Part shown: positions 23,788-32,716 of the stretch, piece by piece
How positions within the stretch are numbered: position 1 is the first letter of the stretch
How the letters are laid out: each line of letters starts with the position of its first letter
DNA from: OFTM10 sp964344055
GTDB taxonomy: Bacteria > Actinomycetota > Acidimicrobiia > Acidimicrobiales > Aldehydirespiratoraceae
Direction of reading: 5' to 3'
Length of the DNA: 50,394 nucleotides
Assembly: GCA_964344055.1 (NCBI GenBank)
Contig: CAYFLT010000030.1
Span: 1-50,394, forward strand
Program-made: the position numbers and the translations under genes
The notes under the pieces: model-generated
Told to the model about the DNA's origin: nothing
Databases searched by the model: none
Seen by the model: the letters and a program-made list of their open reading frames with translations, nothing else

Positions 23788-26046
23788 CTACTGATGACGG
23801 CGGGCCGTGTCGAGCTGGGCTTGTGGGTCGAGGATCGCTCGACGATCGGTTTCGAGCCGTACCGAGGCGAGCACGTCGCTGAACGGGAAGGGTGGGACGT
23901 AGTCGTCGCAGACCGGGAGCTGGCGGGCCTCACCGACCAGCAACGTGGCGGAGGAGTTCGGGCTCCAGAGCAGCGGGAAGGCGACCGGGATGGTCCCCGC
24001 GCCGGTACCGACCCCGTCGGCGGTCCACTCGCACGCCATTCCGCCCTCCGACGGACGGGCGATCAGGCTCATGCGCTCGGCCCCGACCGGCACTGGCATC
24101 GACACCCGGTGCAGCGCCTCACCGATGTGGTTCAGGACGAAGACAACCTCACCATCCTGGACGTACCATGCCCAGCCGTTGTTGTAGTCGCCCTGTTCGG
24201 CGAGGATCCCCTCGACCGATTCGGTGAGCGGTGCACTGAAGTGGGCGGTCAGCCGCACACCCCCGGCGAATGAGGGACAGGATTCCTCCGACAGGCGTTC
24301 ACCTGGCCGCAGCTCGGCCGATCGGGCGCCCGAGCTCCACGGAATCAGGATGTGGGGGAATCGGTTGAGGGTGGCGTCGGTCAGTGGCAGGACCTGGTTG
24401 CGATCGGCTTCGGCGTTCCACAGGTCGACGAGATGCTGCAGCCGTTCGGGGTGGGCGTCGGCCAGGTCGTGGTTCTCGACGAAGTCGGTGCGGGTGTCGT
24501 ACAGCGCCCAGCGGTCGGCATGGAAGTCGGCACTCCCATCAATCGATTCACGTTCGACCTCGTTGTACTGGTTGACGTGGTTGGTGACGGCCTTCCAGCC
24601 GTCGTCGTAGATGGCCCGGCTCCCCCAGCACTCGTAGTACTGGGTCCGCCGATGCTCCTCGGCATCTGCAGCCGACAGGGTCGCCCGGAAGCTGGCGCCG
24701 TCGACGCTCATCTGCCCGACCCCGCCGATCTGGTCCGGGAATTCGACCCCGAGACAGTCGAGGAGCGTGGGCAGGACGTCGACCGCGTGGGCGTACTGCG
24801 AACGGATGCTCCCCTGCTCGGCCTCACCGGCCGGCCACGAGAAGATGAACGGATCCCGGACCCCGCCCTCGAACGTGTAGCGCTTGAATCGGCGAAACGG
24901 CGTGTTCCCGGCGTGGGCCCAGGCCCATGGATAGTGGTTGTAGGAGCGGGGTCCACCGAGGTCGTCGATCCGGGCGAGGAGTTCGTCTGGCTGCCGTTCC
25001 AGGCCGTACATGTACTCGTACTCGCTCAGCGATCCGTGGGGCCCTCCCTCCCCGGATGCACCGTTGTCGGAAACGACGATCACGATCGTGTTGTCGAGTT
25101 CGCCCATCTCGTCGAGGCTCGTGAACAGGCGGCCGATCTGATGGTCGGTGTGGGTGAGGAACCCTGCGTAGATCTCCATCATCCGCGCGTAGAGGCGGCG
25201 CTCGTCCTCGCCCAGGTCGTCCCATGGAGTGAGCCACCCCGGCCGCTCGGAGAGCTGGGTGTCGGACGGCACGATCCCGATCTCCTTCTGGCGGGCGAGC
25301 ACCGATTCGCGCCAGCGGTCCCAGCCTCCGTCGAAGCTCCCCGCATAGCGATCGGACCACTCGGGGGCGACGTGATGCGGCGCGTGGGTGGCTCCCAGGC
25401 CGAACCAGCACAGGAAGGGCCGGTTGGGCTGGTGATTGCGAAGCTCGCGGATGTAGGTGATGGCCTGGTCCGCCAGGTCCTCGGTGAGGTGGTAGCCCTC
25501 GTCGGGCCCGCAGGGCGGATCCACGAAGGAGTTGTCCCGCACCAGCTCGGGTGCCCAGTGGTTGGCGTCGCCTCCGAGGAAGCCGTAGAAGCGTTCGAAG
25601 CCCGCCCCGAGCGGCCAGGTTCCGAAGGGACCGCTCCGGGTCCGTTCGTCGCGCGGGGTCATGTGCCACTTCCCCACCGCGTAGGTCGCCCAGCCCTCGC
25701 CACCGAGGATCTGAGCCACACGGCCGGTGTAGCCGGGGAATCGCATCGGGATGTCCGGGATGTAGCCCATCCCCACCCGGTGGTGGTTTCGCCCGGTGAG
25801 CAGGCAGGCCCGGGTCGGTGAGCAGATGGCGGTGGTGTGGAAGTTGGTGAAGCGGACTCCCCGCTCGGCCAACGCATCCAGGTTCGGCGTCTCGATGTCG
25901 GAGCCGTAGCAACCCAGCTGCCCGAAGCCGGTGTCGTCGAGGACGATCACCAGGACGTTGGGGGCTCCGTGCCGGAACGGTGGTTTCGGGTCCGGCCAAC
26001 TCGACTCGTCGACCGACAGCCCGATCGTCCCGACATCCACGTTCAT
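23788..26046 (-). CDS. Arylsulfatase, large type I formylglycine sulfatase
   Basis: A 752-residue sulfatase of the AtsA/AtsD kind. The metal site (VIVLDDTGFGQLGCYG, Asp37-Asp38), signature Cys75-S-P-T-Arg79 within AICSPTRACLLTG, VGKWHM and VVSDNGASGEGG are all present. The C-terminal 200 residues form a beta-rich domain (GWAWYVQDGEVVFVLNHIGE) seen in large mycobacterial arylsulfatases. No signal peptide is visible. ATG 26046 is chosen over upstream starts because the family N-terminus begins there and GAAAGGA/AAGGGG lie upstream. It is divergent from an aldehyde dehydrogenase. An anaerobic-type or FGE-type maturase is needed; none is in the window. Confidence 0.9.
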   Translation of the reverse strand: MNVDVGTIGLSVDESSWPDPKPPFRHGAPNVLVIVLDDTGFGQLGCYGSDIETPNLDALAERGVRFTNFHTTAICSPTRACLLTGRNHHRVGMGYIPDIPMRFPGYTGRVAQILGGEGWATYAVGKWHMTPRDERTRSGPFGTWPLGAGFERFYGFLGGDANHWAPELVRDNSFVDPPCGPDEGYHLTEDLADQAITYIRELRNHQPNRPFLCWFGLGATHAPHHVAPEWSDRYAGSFDGGWDRWRESVLARQKEIGIVPSDTQLSERPGWLTPWDDLGEDERRLYARMMEIYAGFLTHTDHQIGRLFTSLDEMGELDNTIVIVVSDNGASGEGGPHGSLSEYEYMYGLERQPDELLARIDDLGGPRSYNHYPWAWAHAGNTPFRRFKRYTFEGGVRDPFIFSWPAGEAEQGSIRSQYAHAVDVLPTLLDCLGVEFPDQIGGVGQMSVDGASFRATLSAADAEEHRRTQYYECWGSRAIYDDGWKAVTNHVNQYNEVERESIDGSADFHADRWALYDTRTDFVENHDLADAHPERLQHLVDLWNAEADRNQVLPLTDATLNRFPHILIPWSSGARSAELRPGERLSEESCPSFAGGVRLTAHFSAPLTESVEGILAEQGDYNNGWAWYVQDGEVVFVLNHIGEALHRVSMPVPVGAERMSLIARPSEGGMACEWTADGVGTGAGTIPVAFPLLWSPNSSATLLVGEARQLPVCDDYVPPFPFSDVLASVRLETDRRAILDPQAQLDTARRHQ

Positions 26047-26163
26047 GCCCCTTGCTCGTCCTTTCACGACCGTAGCGGTAGCCCTGCCGACTCGACGCAA
26101 GCAGGCGAAGGCCTCCCTAGTCTGGCGGGGCTCACCCACCTCTCAGCCAGATCGGGAAGACCG
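26047..26163. promoter_or_regulatory. Divergent promoter region between sulfatase and aldehyde dehydrogenase
   Basis: A 117-bp intergenic region. On the minus strand TACGGT (26074 down to 26069) lies 22 nt before the sulfatase ATG. On the plus strand TAGTCT (26118-26123) lies 40 nt before the dehydrogenase TTG. Both are -10 candidates for leadered transcripts with ribosome binding sites. Confidence 0.4.
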
Positions 26164-27621
26164 TTGCACTCAGAACTCATCGACCAGGGCGGTGCCCACC
26201 TCATCGGCGGCGACTGGGTTCGCTCCGGCTCCACCGAGGTCAGCTCGAACCCGGCTCGGCCCGACGAACCGGTCGGAGAATACGCGCTCGGCGACCGCTC
26301 GACTGCCGCCGATGCCATCACCGCGGCGAGCGAGGCGCTCGAGGGCTGGCGTAGCACGCCCTTCACGATCCGGGCGGCGCTGCTGGAGAACACCGCCACG
26401 CTGATCGACACAGCCCGCGAAGACCTGGCGGTGATCTGCACCCTGGAGGAAGGGAAGACACTGCCGGAATCCCGAGGCGAGGTCGCACTGGCCGCCGAGA
26501 CGTTCCGCTATCACGCCGGAATGGCCAAGGTCTCGACCGAGCGGATCTTCCCCTCGCCCACTCCAGGGGAGACCATCCGCACGGTCCGCCAGCCTCTGGG
26601 AGTGGTGGGAGTGATCACTCCGTGGAACTTCCCGATCCAGATCCCCGCGTGGAAGCTTGCTCCGGCCCTGGCGGCCGGCAACACCGTGGTCTGGAAGCCG
26701 GCCAGCAACACTCCCCTCCTCGCCTACGCCCTCACCCGGATCCTGCACGATGCCGGCCTGCCGCCGGGTGTGTTGAACCTCGTTCTCGGCCCCGGCTCGG
26801 TCGGTGGCGCAATCGTCGAGGACGACCGGGTGGACGGCGTCACCTTCACCGGCTCGGTGCCGGTCGGCGTCGGCATTCGGGATGCGGTCACCGCCCGCAA
26901 CGGCCGCGTCCAACTCGAGCTGGGTGGCCACAACCCCGCCATCGTGTTCGACGATGCCGACCTCGACCTCGCCGTCCCTGCCCTCGTCGGTGGCGCCATG
27001 GGCGCAACCGGCCAGAAGTGCACCGCCACCCGCCGCATCATCGCGCCCCGATCGATCGCGGCTGAGCTCAGCGACCGACTGGCTGCGGCGGTCCGTGATC
27101 TCCGGGTGGGCGACGGAATGGAGGAAGGGATCGGGATCGGCCCTCTGGTTTCCTCGTCGGCCCGCGACGAGGTCGCGGAAGCACTCGATCAGGCCAAAGC
27201 CGAAGGCGCGACGATTGTGGCGGTGAACGAGTCGGCACCGGAGGGCGACTGCTTCTTCGCTCCCACCCTGCTGGCGGGTACGCCGGAACTCAGCATCACG
27301 CGCGACGAGGTGTTCGGTCCGATCTCCACCGTCATCGAGGTCGACTCCGACGACGATGCGTTCGACTTGGCCAACAGCACCGAGTTCGGGCTCTCGGCGT
27401 CGGTGTTCACCACCGACCTCTGGCGCGTGGACCGGGCCCTTCACGAGCTCCAGGCGGGGATCGTCAAGATCAACGCTCCCACGACCGGGTCCGAGCTCCA
27501 TGCCCCGTTCGGCGGCGAGAAGGCGTCGTCGGCCCACGCGGCCCGCGAGCAGAGCGACACCGCGGTCGACTTCTTCACCCGCACCCGGACCGCCTACATC
27601 CGGCCCGGCACGGCGCGCTGA
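26164..27621 (+). CDS. Aldehyde dehydrogenase, ketoglutarate-semialdehyde dehydrogenase-like
   Basis: A 485-residue ALDH with Glu252 (LELGGHNP) and Cys286 (GQKCTATRR) as the catalytic pair, plus TPWNFPIQIPAWKLAPALAAGN and FTGSVPVGVGIR for nucleotide binding. The ending TAVDFFTRTRTAYIRPG resembles the dehydrogenases acting on 2-oxoglutarate semialdehyde in sugar-acid catabolism. The start is a TTG behind GGGAAG; no ATG or GTG fits the family N-terminus. It shares a promoter region with the arylsulfatase, so it might oxidise a product released from a sulfated compound (inference). It ends 7 bp from the convergent synthase gene. Confidence 0.88.
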   Translation: MHSELIDQGGAHLIGGDWVRSGSTEVSSNPARPDEPVGEYALGDRSTAADAITAASEALEGWRSTPFTIRAALLENTATLIDTAREDLAVICTLEEGKTLPESRGEVALAAETFRYHAGMAKVSTERIFPSPTPGETIRTVRQPLGVVGVITPWNFPIQIPAWKLAPALAAGNTVVWKPASNTPLLAYALTRILHDAGLPPGVLNLVLGPGSVGGAIVEDDRVDGVTFTGSVPVGVGIRDAVTARNGRVQLELGGHNPAIVFDDADLDLAVPALVGGAMGATGQKCTATRRIIAPRSIAAELSDRLAAAVRDLRVGDGMEEGIGIGPLVSSSARDEVAEALDQAKAEGATIVAVNESAPEGDCFFAPTLLAGTPELSITRDEVFGPISTVIEVDSDDDAFDLANSTEFGLSASVFTTDLWRVDRALHELQAGIVKINAPTTGSELHAPFGGEKASSAHAAREQSDTAVDFFTRTRTAYIRPGTAR

Positions 27622-27628
27622 TCGGGCG

Positions 27629-28948
27629 TCAGGTTCCCGGAATCCAGGTGGTGCCGGCCAACGGCACCTTCGCCATCGCCGCGGCCTCGACGGTCAGTGC
27701 GGCGAGATCCTCCGGCTCGAGATTGTGCACGTGCGACTTGCCGTTGGCGCGGGCGAGCGTCTGCACCTCGAGCGTGAGCACCTGGAGGTAGTTGGCCAGG
27801 CGTCGGCCGGCGATGACCGGGTCGAGCCGCTTCGACAACTCCGGATCCTGGGTGCTGATGCCGGCCGGATCGGTGCCGTCCTGGTAGTCCTCCCAGAAGC
27901 CGGCCGAGGAGCCGAGCTTGCGGTATTCCTCCTCGAGTCCGGGGTCGTTGTCGCCTATGGCGATCAGTGCGGCGGTGCCGATCGACACCGCGTCGGCCCC
28001 GAGGGCGAGGGCCTTGGCGACGTCGGCTCCGGTGCGGATCCCGCCCGCTGCGATGAGCTTCACGTCGCGGTGAGCGTCCAGCTCCTTGAGGGCACGCACC
28101 GCCTCCGGAATGGCGGCGATCGTGGGGATGCCGACGTGCTCGATGAAGACGTCCTGGGTGGCGGCGGTGCCACCCTGCATGCCATCGACCACGACAGCGT
28201 CGGCCCCGGCCTTCACCGCCAGGGCGGTGTCGTAGTACGGCCGAGCCGCTCCGATCTTCACGTAGATGGGGACTTGCCAGTCGACCACCTCGCGGATCTC
28301 CACGATCTTGATCTCGAGATCGTCGGGCCCGGTCCAGTCGGGATGCCGACAGGCGGAGCGTTGGTCGATGCCGACTGGCAGGGTTCGCATCTCGCCGACC
28401 CGTTCGGTGATCTTCTGGCCGAGCAGCATCCCGCCGCCGCCGGGCTTGGCGCCCTGGCCGACCACGACCTCGATGGCGTCGGCCTTGCGGAGGTCGTCGG
28501 GGTTCATGCCGTAGCGGCTTGGCAGGTACTGGTACACGAGGGTCTTGGAGTGGCCTCGTTCTTCGAGGGTCATTCCGCCGTCGCCGGTGGTGGTCGATGT
28601 GCCGGCCGCATTGGCCCCGCGACCGAGCGCCTCCTTGGCTTCGGCCGACAAGGAGCCGAAGCTCATCCCGGCGATGGTGATCGGGATGTCGAGCCGGACC
28701 GGGCGTTCGGCGCGCCCTTCGCCGATCACGACATCGGTGGCACAGTCCTCCCGGTAGCCCTCCAACGGGTACCGCGACATCGAGGCGCCGAGGAAGACGA
28801 GATCGTCGAAGGTCGGCAGCTCACGCTTCGCGCCGAAGCCGCGGATGCGGTAGATGCCGGTGTTCGCGGCCCGTCGGATCTCGGCGATCGTGTGTCGGTC
28901 GAAGGTGTACGACTCGCGCTGGTGCCAGTTCTCTGAAGCCACGGTCAC
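27629..28948 (-). CDS. mgsC: FMN-binding glutamate synthase-family protein, N-methylglutamate synthase subunit C-like
   Basis: A 439-residue protein covering the FMN and iron-sulfur part of the glutamate synthase large subunit. Seen are PITIAGMSFGSLSAEAKEAL, GDGGMTLEERG, QGAKPGGGGMLLGQKI, the FMN barrel IKIGAARPYYDTALAVKAGADAVVVDGMQGGTAATQ, and LIAAGGIRTGADVAKALALGADAVSIGTA. Size and order match GlxD/MgsC, which with MgsA and MgsB makes N-methylglutamate from methylamine and glutamate. The GTG start overlaps the mgsB stop (GTGA). The exact amine substrate is inferred from gene order. Confidence 0.8.
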   Translation of the reverse strand: MTVASENWHQRESYTFDRHTIAEIRRAANTGIYRIRGFGAKRELPTFDDLVFLGASMSRYPLEGYREDCATDVVIGEGRAERPVRLDIPITIAGMSFGSLSAEAKEALGRGANAAGTSTTTGDGGMTLEERGHSKTLVYQYLPSRYGMNPDDLRKADAIEVVVGQGAKPGGGGMLLGQKITERVGEMRTLPVGIDQRSACRHPDWTGPDDLEIKIVEIREVVDWQVPIYVKIGAARPYYDTALAVKAGADAVVVDGMQGGTAATQDVFIEHVGIPTIAAIPEAVRALKELDAHRDVKLIAAGGIRTGADVAKALALGADAVSIGTAALIAIGDNDPGLEEEYRKLGSSAGFWEDYQDGTDPAGISTQDPELSKRLDPVIAGRRLANYLQVLTLEVQTLARANGKSHVHNLEPEDLAALTVEAAAMAKVPLAGTTWIPGT

Positions 28949-29634
28949 GCCCTCCCGGCCAACTCGGCGTCGATGTCGTCGATGTGGAAGTTGTAGAGAT
29001 CCCGGGCCGACCCGTAGCGACGGAACTCCGAAGGTTCCCCGCCGAGGCCGGCCGCGTTCAGGAGCCGCTCCAGCTCGTCGACATGGTGGGACAGCAACTC
29101 CTTCTCCACGCAGTCCGCGCCCAGCGACGCCACCGACCCTCGGACGAAGATCCGGGTCTCGTAGAGCGAGTCGCCGAGGTGATGGTCAGCGTCGCCGAGC
29201 ACCACAAGGGTGCCTGCCTGAGCCATGAAGCCGCTCATGTGACCCACATCGCCACCCACCACGATGTCGACGCCCTTCATCGAGATCCCGCAGCGCGCTC
29301 CCGCGTTGCCCTCGATCACGAGCAACCCGCCGCACCCGGTGGCGCCGGCCGACATGGTGGCGTTCCCGGTCAGCCGGACCGTGCCGGACATGATGTTCTC
29401 GGCGAACCCGGTGCCCGCGTTGCCGTCCACCCGCACCGACCCCTTCTGGTGCATGCCGGCGCAGTAGTAGCCGACCGAGCCGCGCACCTCGATGTCGATC
29501 TCGGCATCGATGCCTGCGGCCACCGCATGAGCACCTCGTGGGTTGACCACCACGTAGTCGCTGTCGCCCGGTCGGTGCAGCTCCTGGTTCAACTCGCGGA
29601 CCGTCTGTTCGGAGAGGTCGAAGGTGGTGGTCAT
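28945..29634 (-). CDS. mgsB: Glutamate synthase GXGXG-domain protein, N-methylglutamate synthase subunit B-like (GlxC)
   Basis: A 229-residue right-handed beta-helix built of GXGXG-type repeats (GSVGYYCAGM, GNAGTGFAENIMSG, GNATMSAGATGCGG, GNAGARCGISMKG, GDVGHMSGFMAQAG). This is the C-terminal domain of glutamate synthase, here a separate subunit as in the glxBCD/mgsABC systems. In the full enzyme this domain is structural and couples the amidotransferase to the FMN domain. It overlaps both neighbours by four bases, so the three subunits are tightly cotranslated. Confidence 0.82.
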   Translation of the reverse strand: MTTTFDLSEQTVRELNQELHRPGDSDYVVVNPRGAHAVAAGIDAEIDIEVRGSVGYYCAGMHQKGSVRVDGNAGTGFAENIMSGTVRLTGNATMSAGATGCGGLLVIEGNAGARCGISMKGVDIVVGGDVGHMSGFMAQAGTLVVLGDADHHLGDSLYETRIFVRGSVASLGADCVEKELLSHHVDELERLLNAAGLGGEPSEFRRYGSARDLYNFHIDDIDAELAGRA

Positions 29635-30530
29635 GAGGCGAGGCTCCACGTGTAGACCCGGGCCGGCTCGGGCTCGAAGATCTCGGCGTCGTCCACGCCC
29701 GGGAGCTGGGCGATCGCCCGGTACTCCGACGACATCGCCACCCAGTCGTCGGTCTCGGCGACGACGGCCGGTTTGCAGGAGATCGGATCGCGCAGGATGG
29801 CGAAGCCGCTCTCGATGCCGATGGCGAAGGTGAAGAAGCCGTCGAGGTCGTCCAGGGCCCGCTCGAGGGCGGCCTCGATCGAGTCGCCCTCCGCCAGCCT
29901 CCAGGCGAGGTAGCCGGCGGCCACCTCCGAGTCGTTCTCCGTCTGGAACGACTCGCCCCGCCGAACCAGCTTCTCCCGCAGCTGGTTGTGGTTCGAGAGG
30001 GAGCCGTTGTGCACGAGGCAGGTGTCGGCTCCGGTGACGAACGGGTGTGAGCCGTTGGTGGTGATGGCCGATTCGGTGGCCATCCGGGTGTGGGCGATGG
30101 CGTGGGTGCCGGCCCGCTCGGCGAGGTCGTATCGGGTGGCCACGAGATCGGGATCGCCGACCGACTTGTAGAGCTCGATCTGGTGGCCGTAGCTGAGAAC
30201 GTCCAGGTCAGCGACATTGTCGATCAGCCACTGGCGAGCCTTCCGGCCGTCGCCGCTGGTCTCGAAGACGGCATGGTCGAGCACCGGACGAGCCGTCACC
30301 TCGGTGCCGAGGACGGCCTCGAGGGCACCAGCCGTCGCGCTCCAGTCCGGCTGGTGGCCTTCTGCCAGGACGGTGATGCGAGTGCGGCCGGGTCGGCCTT
30401 CGTCGTAGACCGCGAACCCGGCGCTGTCGGGCCCCCGTTCCCGCATCTCGTGCAACATCAGGGCCGACAGGCGGCCGAGCTCATGTCGATGCCGATCGGT
30501 TTTCAGGAACAGCCCGACGATCCCACACAT
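29631..30530 (-). CDS. mgsA: Class II glutamine amidotransferase, N-methylglutamate synthase subunit A-like (GlxB)
   Basis: A 299-residue Ntn-hydrolase. The nucleophile is Cys2 (MCGIVGLFL), exposed by Met removal. HTRMATESAITTNGSHPF and LVHNGSLSNHNQLREKL are the class II glutaminase signature. In the N-methylglutamate pathway this subunit releases methylamine from gamma-glutamylmethylamide rather than ammonia from glutamine. It is the first gene of the minus-strand operon and diverges from the GlnT/GmaS-type gene across a 126-bp promoter region with a palindrome. Confidence 0.82.
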   Translation of the reverse strand: MCGIVGLFLKTDRHRHELGRLSALMLHEMRERGPDSAGFAVYDEGRPGRTRITVLAEGHQPDWSATAGALEAVLGTEVTARPVLDHAVFETSGDGRKARQWLIDNVADLDVLSYGHQIELYKSVGDPDLVATRYDLAERAGTHAIAHTRMATESAITTNGSHPFVTGADTCLVHNGSLSNHNQLREKLVRRGESFQTENDSEVAAGYLAWRLAEGDSIEAALERALDDLDGFFTFAIGIESGFAILRDPISCKPAVVAETDDWVAMSSEYRAIAQLPGVDDAEIFEPEPARVYTWSLAS

Positions 30531-30566
30531 GACAGCGCTCCCCGTAGCCAGTTGCCCGTCGATCGC

Positions 30567-30613
30567 ACTCTAGTCAGCACCTTTGACATCGGTGAAGTCG
30601 CTTCACCTAGAGT
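30567..30613. promoter_or_regulatory. Divergent mgs/glnT promoters with operator-like palindrome
   Basis: TAGAGT lies on the minus strand at 30572-30567 and on the plus strand at 30608-30613, so the two -10 candidates form an inverted pair, one for each operon. Between them GGTGAAG-TCG-CTTCACC (30591-30607) is a perfect 7-bp palindrome adjoining the plus-strand -10. A regulator there could switch both operons; the XRE-cupin gene at 32038 is the obvious candidate. Confidence 0.5.
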
Positions 30614-30656
30614 AGAGGTCGGTTCGCGTTGGAGTGGGCCGGAAACGGGGGAAGTC

Positions 30657-32012
30657 ATGGGGGACTACGAGGACATCAAGGCTCGGGTCGAGGCCGACGG
30701 GGTCGAGTACATCTACGCGATGTTCGTCGAAATGCACGGCAAGCCGTGCGCCAAGCTGGTGCCGGTCGAGGCGCTCGAGGGCCTCATGAGCGACGGCGCG
30801 GGGTTCGCCGGGTTCGCCGCCGGACCGATGGGCCAGGACCCGTCCCACCCCGACATCCTGGCCATGCCCGATGCGGCGTCGTACACCCAGCTGCCCTGGC
30901 AGCCGAACGTGGCGGCCATGCAGTGCGACCCCACCGTTGAGGGTGAGCTCTGGCCGTACGCGCCGCGGGTGATCCTCCGTCAGGCGCTCGCCGACCTGGA
31001 GACCCGGGGGCTCGTGCTCAAGACCGGCGTCGAGGCCGAGTACTCGCTGGTGGTGCGGAACGACGACGGCTCGATCTCGGTGGCCGACGAGCGCGACGTC
31101 GATCAACTCCCCTGCTACGACGCCCGCGGCCTCACCCGGATGCTCCCGCATCTCACCGCGGTGTCGAAGAACCTCAACGCGATGGGCTGGGGCAACTACG
31201 CCAACGACCACGAGGACGCCAACGGCCAGTTCGAGCAGAACTGGCAGTACGCCGACGCCCTCACCACGGCCGACCGGCTGATCCTGTTCCGCCTCATGGT
31301 TCACACGATGGCCCAGCGTGACGGGCGCTACGCCACCTTCATGCCGAAGCCGTTCAGCGACAAGACCGGCAATGGGCTCCACGCCCACCTCAGCCTCTGG
31401 ACCACCGACGACGAACCCCTCTTCATCGGGGGCGACGACGACAGCAAGGGCCTCGGACTCAGCGAGATGGCGTACCAGTTCGCGGCCGGACTCATCGCGC
31501 ATGCGGAGGGTCTCGCGGCGGTGGCCTGTCCGATCGTGAACTCCTACAAGCGAATGGGGGTCGGTGCACCGACTTCCGGGGCCACTTGGGCACCGGCGTA
31601 CGCCGCCTTCGGGGGCAACAACCGCACCCAGATGATCCGGGTCCCTGAGCCCGACCGCCTCGAGGTGCGTATCGGCGACGGCGCCGCCAACCCCTACCTG
31701 ATGTTCGCCGCGATGCTCGCCTGTGGCCTCGACGGAATCGATCAGGCCATGGATCCGGGGGAACCGAACACGGCCAACCTCTTCACCCTGCCCGCCGAGG
31801 AGGTGGCCCGCCGTGGGATCACCACCCTCCCCCGGACCCTGCTGCACGCCGCCGATGCACTGGCGAAGGACGACGTGCTGGGGGCGGGGCTCGGAATGAC
31901 GGCCGAGGGTCCGTACCGCGACTACTTCGTGAAGGTGAAGCAGGACGAATTCATCGCCCACCACCACGAGGTCACCCAGGGCGAAGTCGATCAGTACCTC
32001 ACCCTGTTCTGA
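30657..32012 (+). CDS. glnT: GlnT/GmaS-type glutamine synthetase-like amine ligase
   Basis: A 451-residue glutamine synthetase-fold ligase of the GlnT class. GVEAEYSL (metal-binding Glu), GNYANDHEDANGQFEQNWQYADALTTAD, FMPKPFSDKTGNGLHAHLSL and NNRTQMIRVPEPDRLEVRIGDGAANPYL match the conserved active site. Next to mgsABC such enzymes are usually gamma-glutamylmethylamide synthetases (GmaS), which add methylamine to glutamate with ATP, but ammonia or other alkylamines cannot be excluded. The ATG follows a GGGGGAAG ribosome binding site. Confidence 0.82.
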   Translation: MGDYEDIKARVEADGVEYIYAMFVEMHGKPCAKLVPVEALEGLMSDGAGFAGFAAGPMGQDPSHPDILAMPDAASYTQLPWQPNVAAMQCDPTVEGELWPYAPRVILRQALADLETRGLVLKTGVEAEYSLVVRNDDGSISVADERDVDQLPCYDARGLTRMLPHLTAVSKNLNAMGWGNYANDHEDANGQFEQNWQYADALTTADRLILFRLMVHTMAQRDGRYATFMPKPFSDKTGNGLHAHLSLWTTDDEPLFIGGDDDSKGLGLSEMAYQFAAGLIAHAEGLAAVACPIVNSYKRMGVGAPTSGATWAPAYAAFGGNNRTQMIRVPEPDRLEVRIGDGAANPYLMFAAMLACGLDGIDQAMDPGEPNTANLFTLPAEEVARRGITTLPRTLLHAADALAKDDVLGAGLGMTAEGPYRDYFVKVKQDEFIAHHHEVTQGEVDQYLTLF

Positions 32013-32037
32013 TCGCACCCGCCGTCGAGCCGACCTC

Positions 32038-32646
32038 ATGACGACCGACCACGATTTGGGCTTGCTGACCAGTGACGAGGTCTGCCGGGTGGTCGGGCAG
32101 CGCGTCCGCGAACTGCGAACCGGCCTCGGCCTCACCATGGAGCAGTTCGCCGATCAGGCAGGGTTGTCGATCGGGATGCTGTCGAAGGTCGAGAACGGCC
32201 AGACGTCACCGAGTTTCGCCACCCTGACGGCGCTGGCGAACACGGCACGGGTGCCCTTCACCGCCTTCTTCCGGGGGCTCGACGAGGAACACGACGCGGT
32301 GGTCGTGCGGCGCGGCGACGGCCAGCGGATCGAACACGAAGGCGGGGGCCCGAGCCGGACCTACGAGGACCTCGGCACCCTGCGGGGGCCGCACCGCGAG
32401 ATCGAGCCGGTGCTCGTCACCATCACCGAGCCCGACGAGGTCTTCCCGCTCTTCCAGCACACCGGGGTGGAGTTCATCCACGTGCTCGAGGGAGTCGTGG
32501 AGTACGGCCTCGGCTCCAACCGCTACGTGCTCCGGCCCGGCGACACGATGCAGTTTCGCGGTGAGGTGGCGCACGGCCCCACCGAACTGATCGAGCTCCC
32601 GGTGCGGTTCCTGTCGCTGAAGGTCTACGCCCACGCGGAGTGGTAG
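32038..32646 (+). CDS. XRE-family regulator with C-terminal cupin domain
   Basis: A 202-residue protein. The N-terminal helix-turn-helix spans residues about 18-75 (RVRELRTGLGLTMEQFADQAGLSIGMLSKVENGQTSPS) and a cupin spans 115-200 (EFIHVLEGVVEYGLGSNRYVLRPGDTMQF). This HTH-cupin layout is common in regulators of amine, amino-acid and polyamine genes; the cupin senses a small ligand. It is 25 bp behind glnT in the same direction, so it likely controls the divergent mgs/glnT promoters (inference). Confidence 0.88.
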   Translation: MTTDHDLGLLTSDEVCRVVGQRVRELRTGLGLTMEQFADQAGLSIGMLSKVENGQTSPSFATLTALANTARVPFTAFFRGLDEEHDAVVVRRGDGQRIEHEGGGPSRTYEDLGTLRGPHREIEPVLVTITEPDEVFPLFQHTGVEFIHVLEGVVEYGLGSNRYVLRPGDTMQFRGEVAHGPTELIELPVRFLSLKVYAHAEW

Positions 32647-32716
32647 GGGTCCTGGCCGGCGGTTGGGTCGCGATGCTCCGGCACGCGAGAGTGTCTCCGA
32701 CCAGGGAGAAGAGCCC

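Noticed and set aside
24352..25821. A 489-codon open frame on the plus strand inside the large sulfatase
   Set aside because: It mirrors the sulfatase codons; the sulfatase has full catalytic motifs on the other strand.
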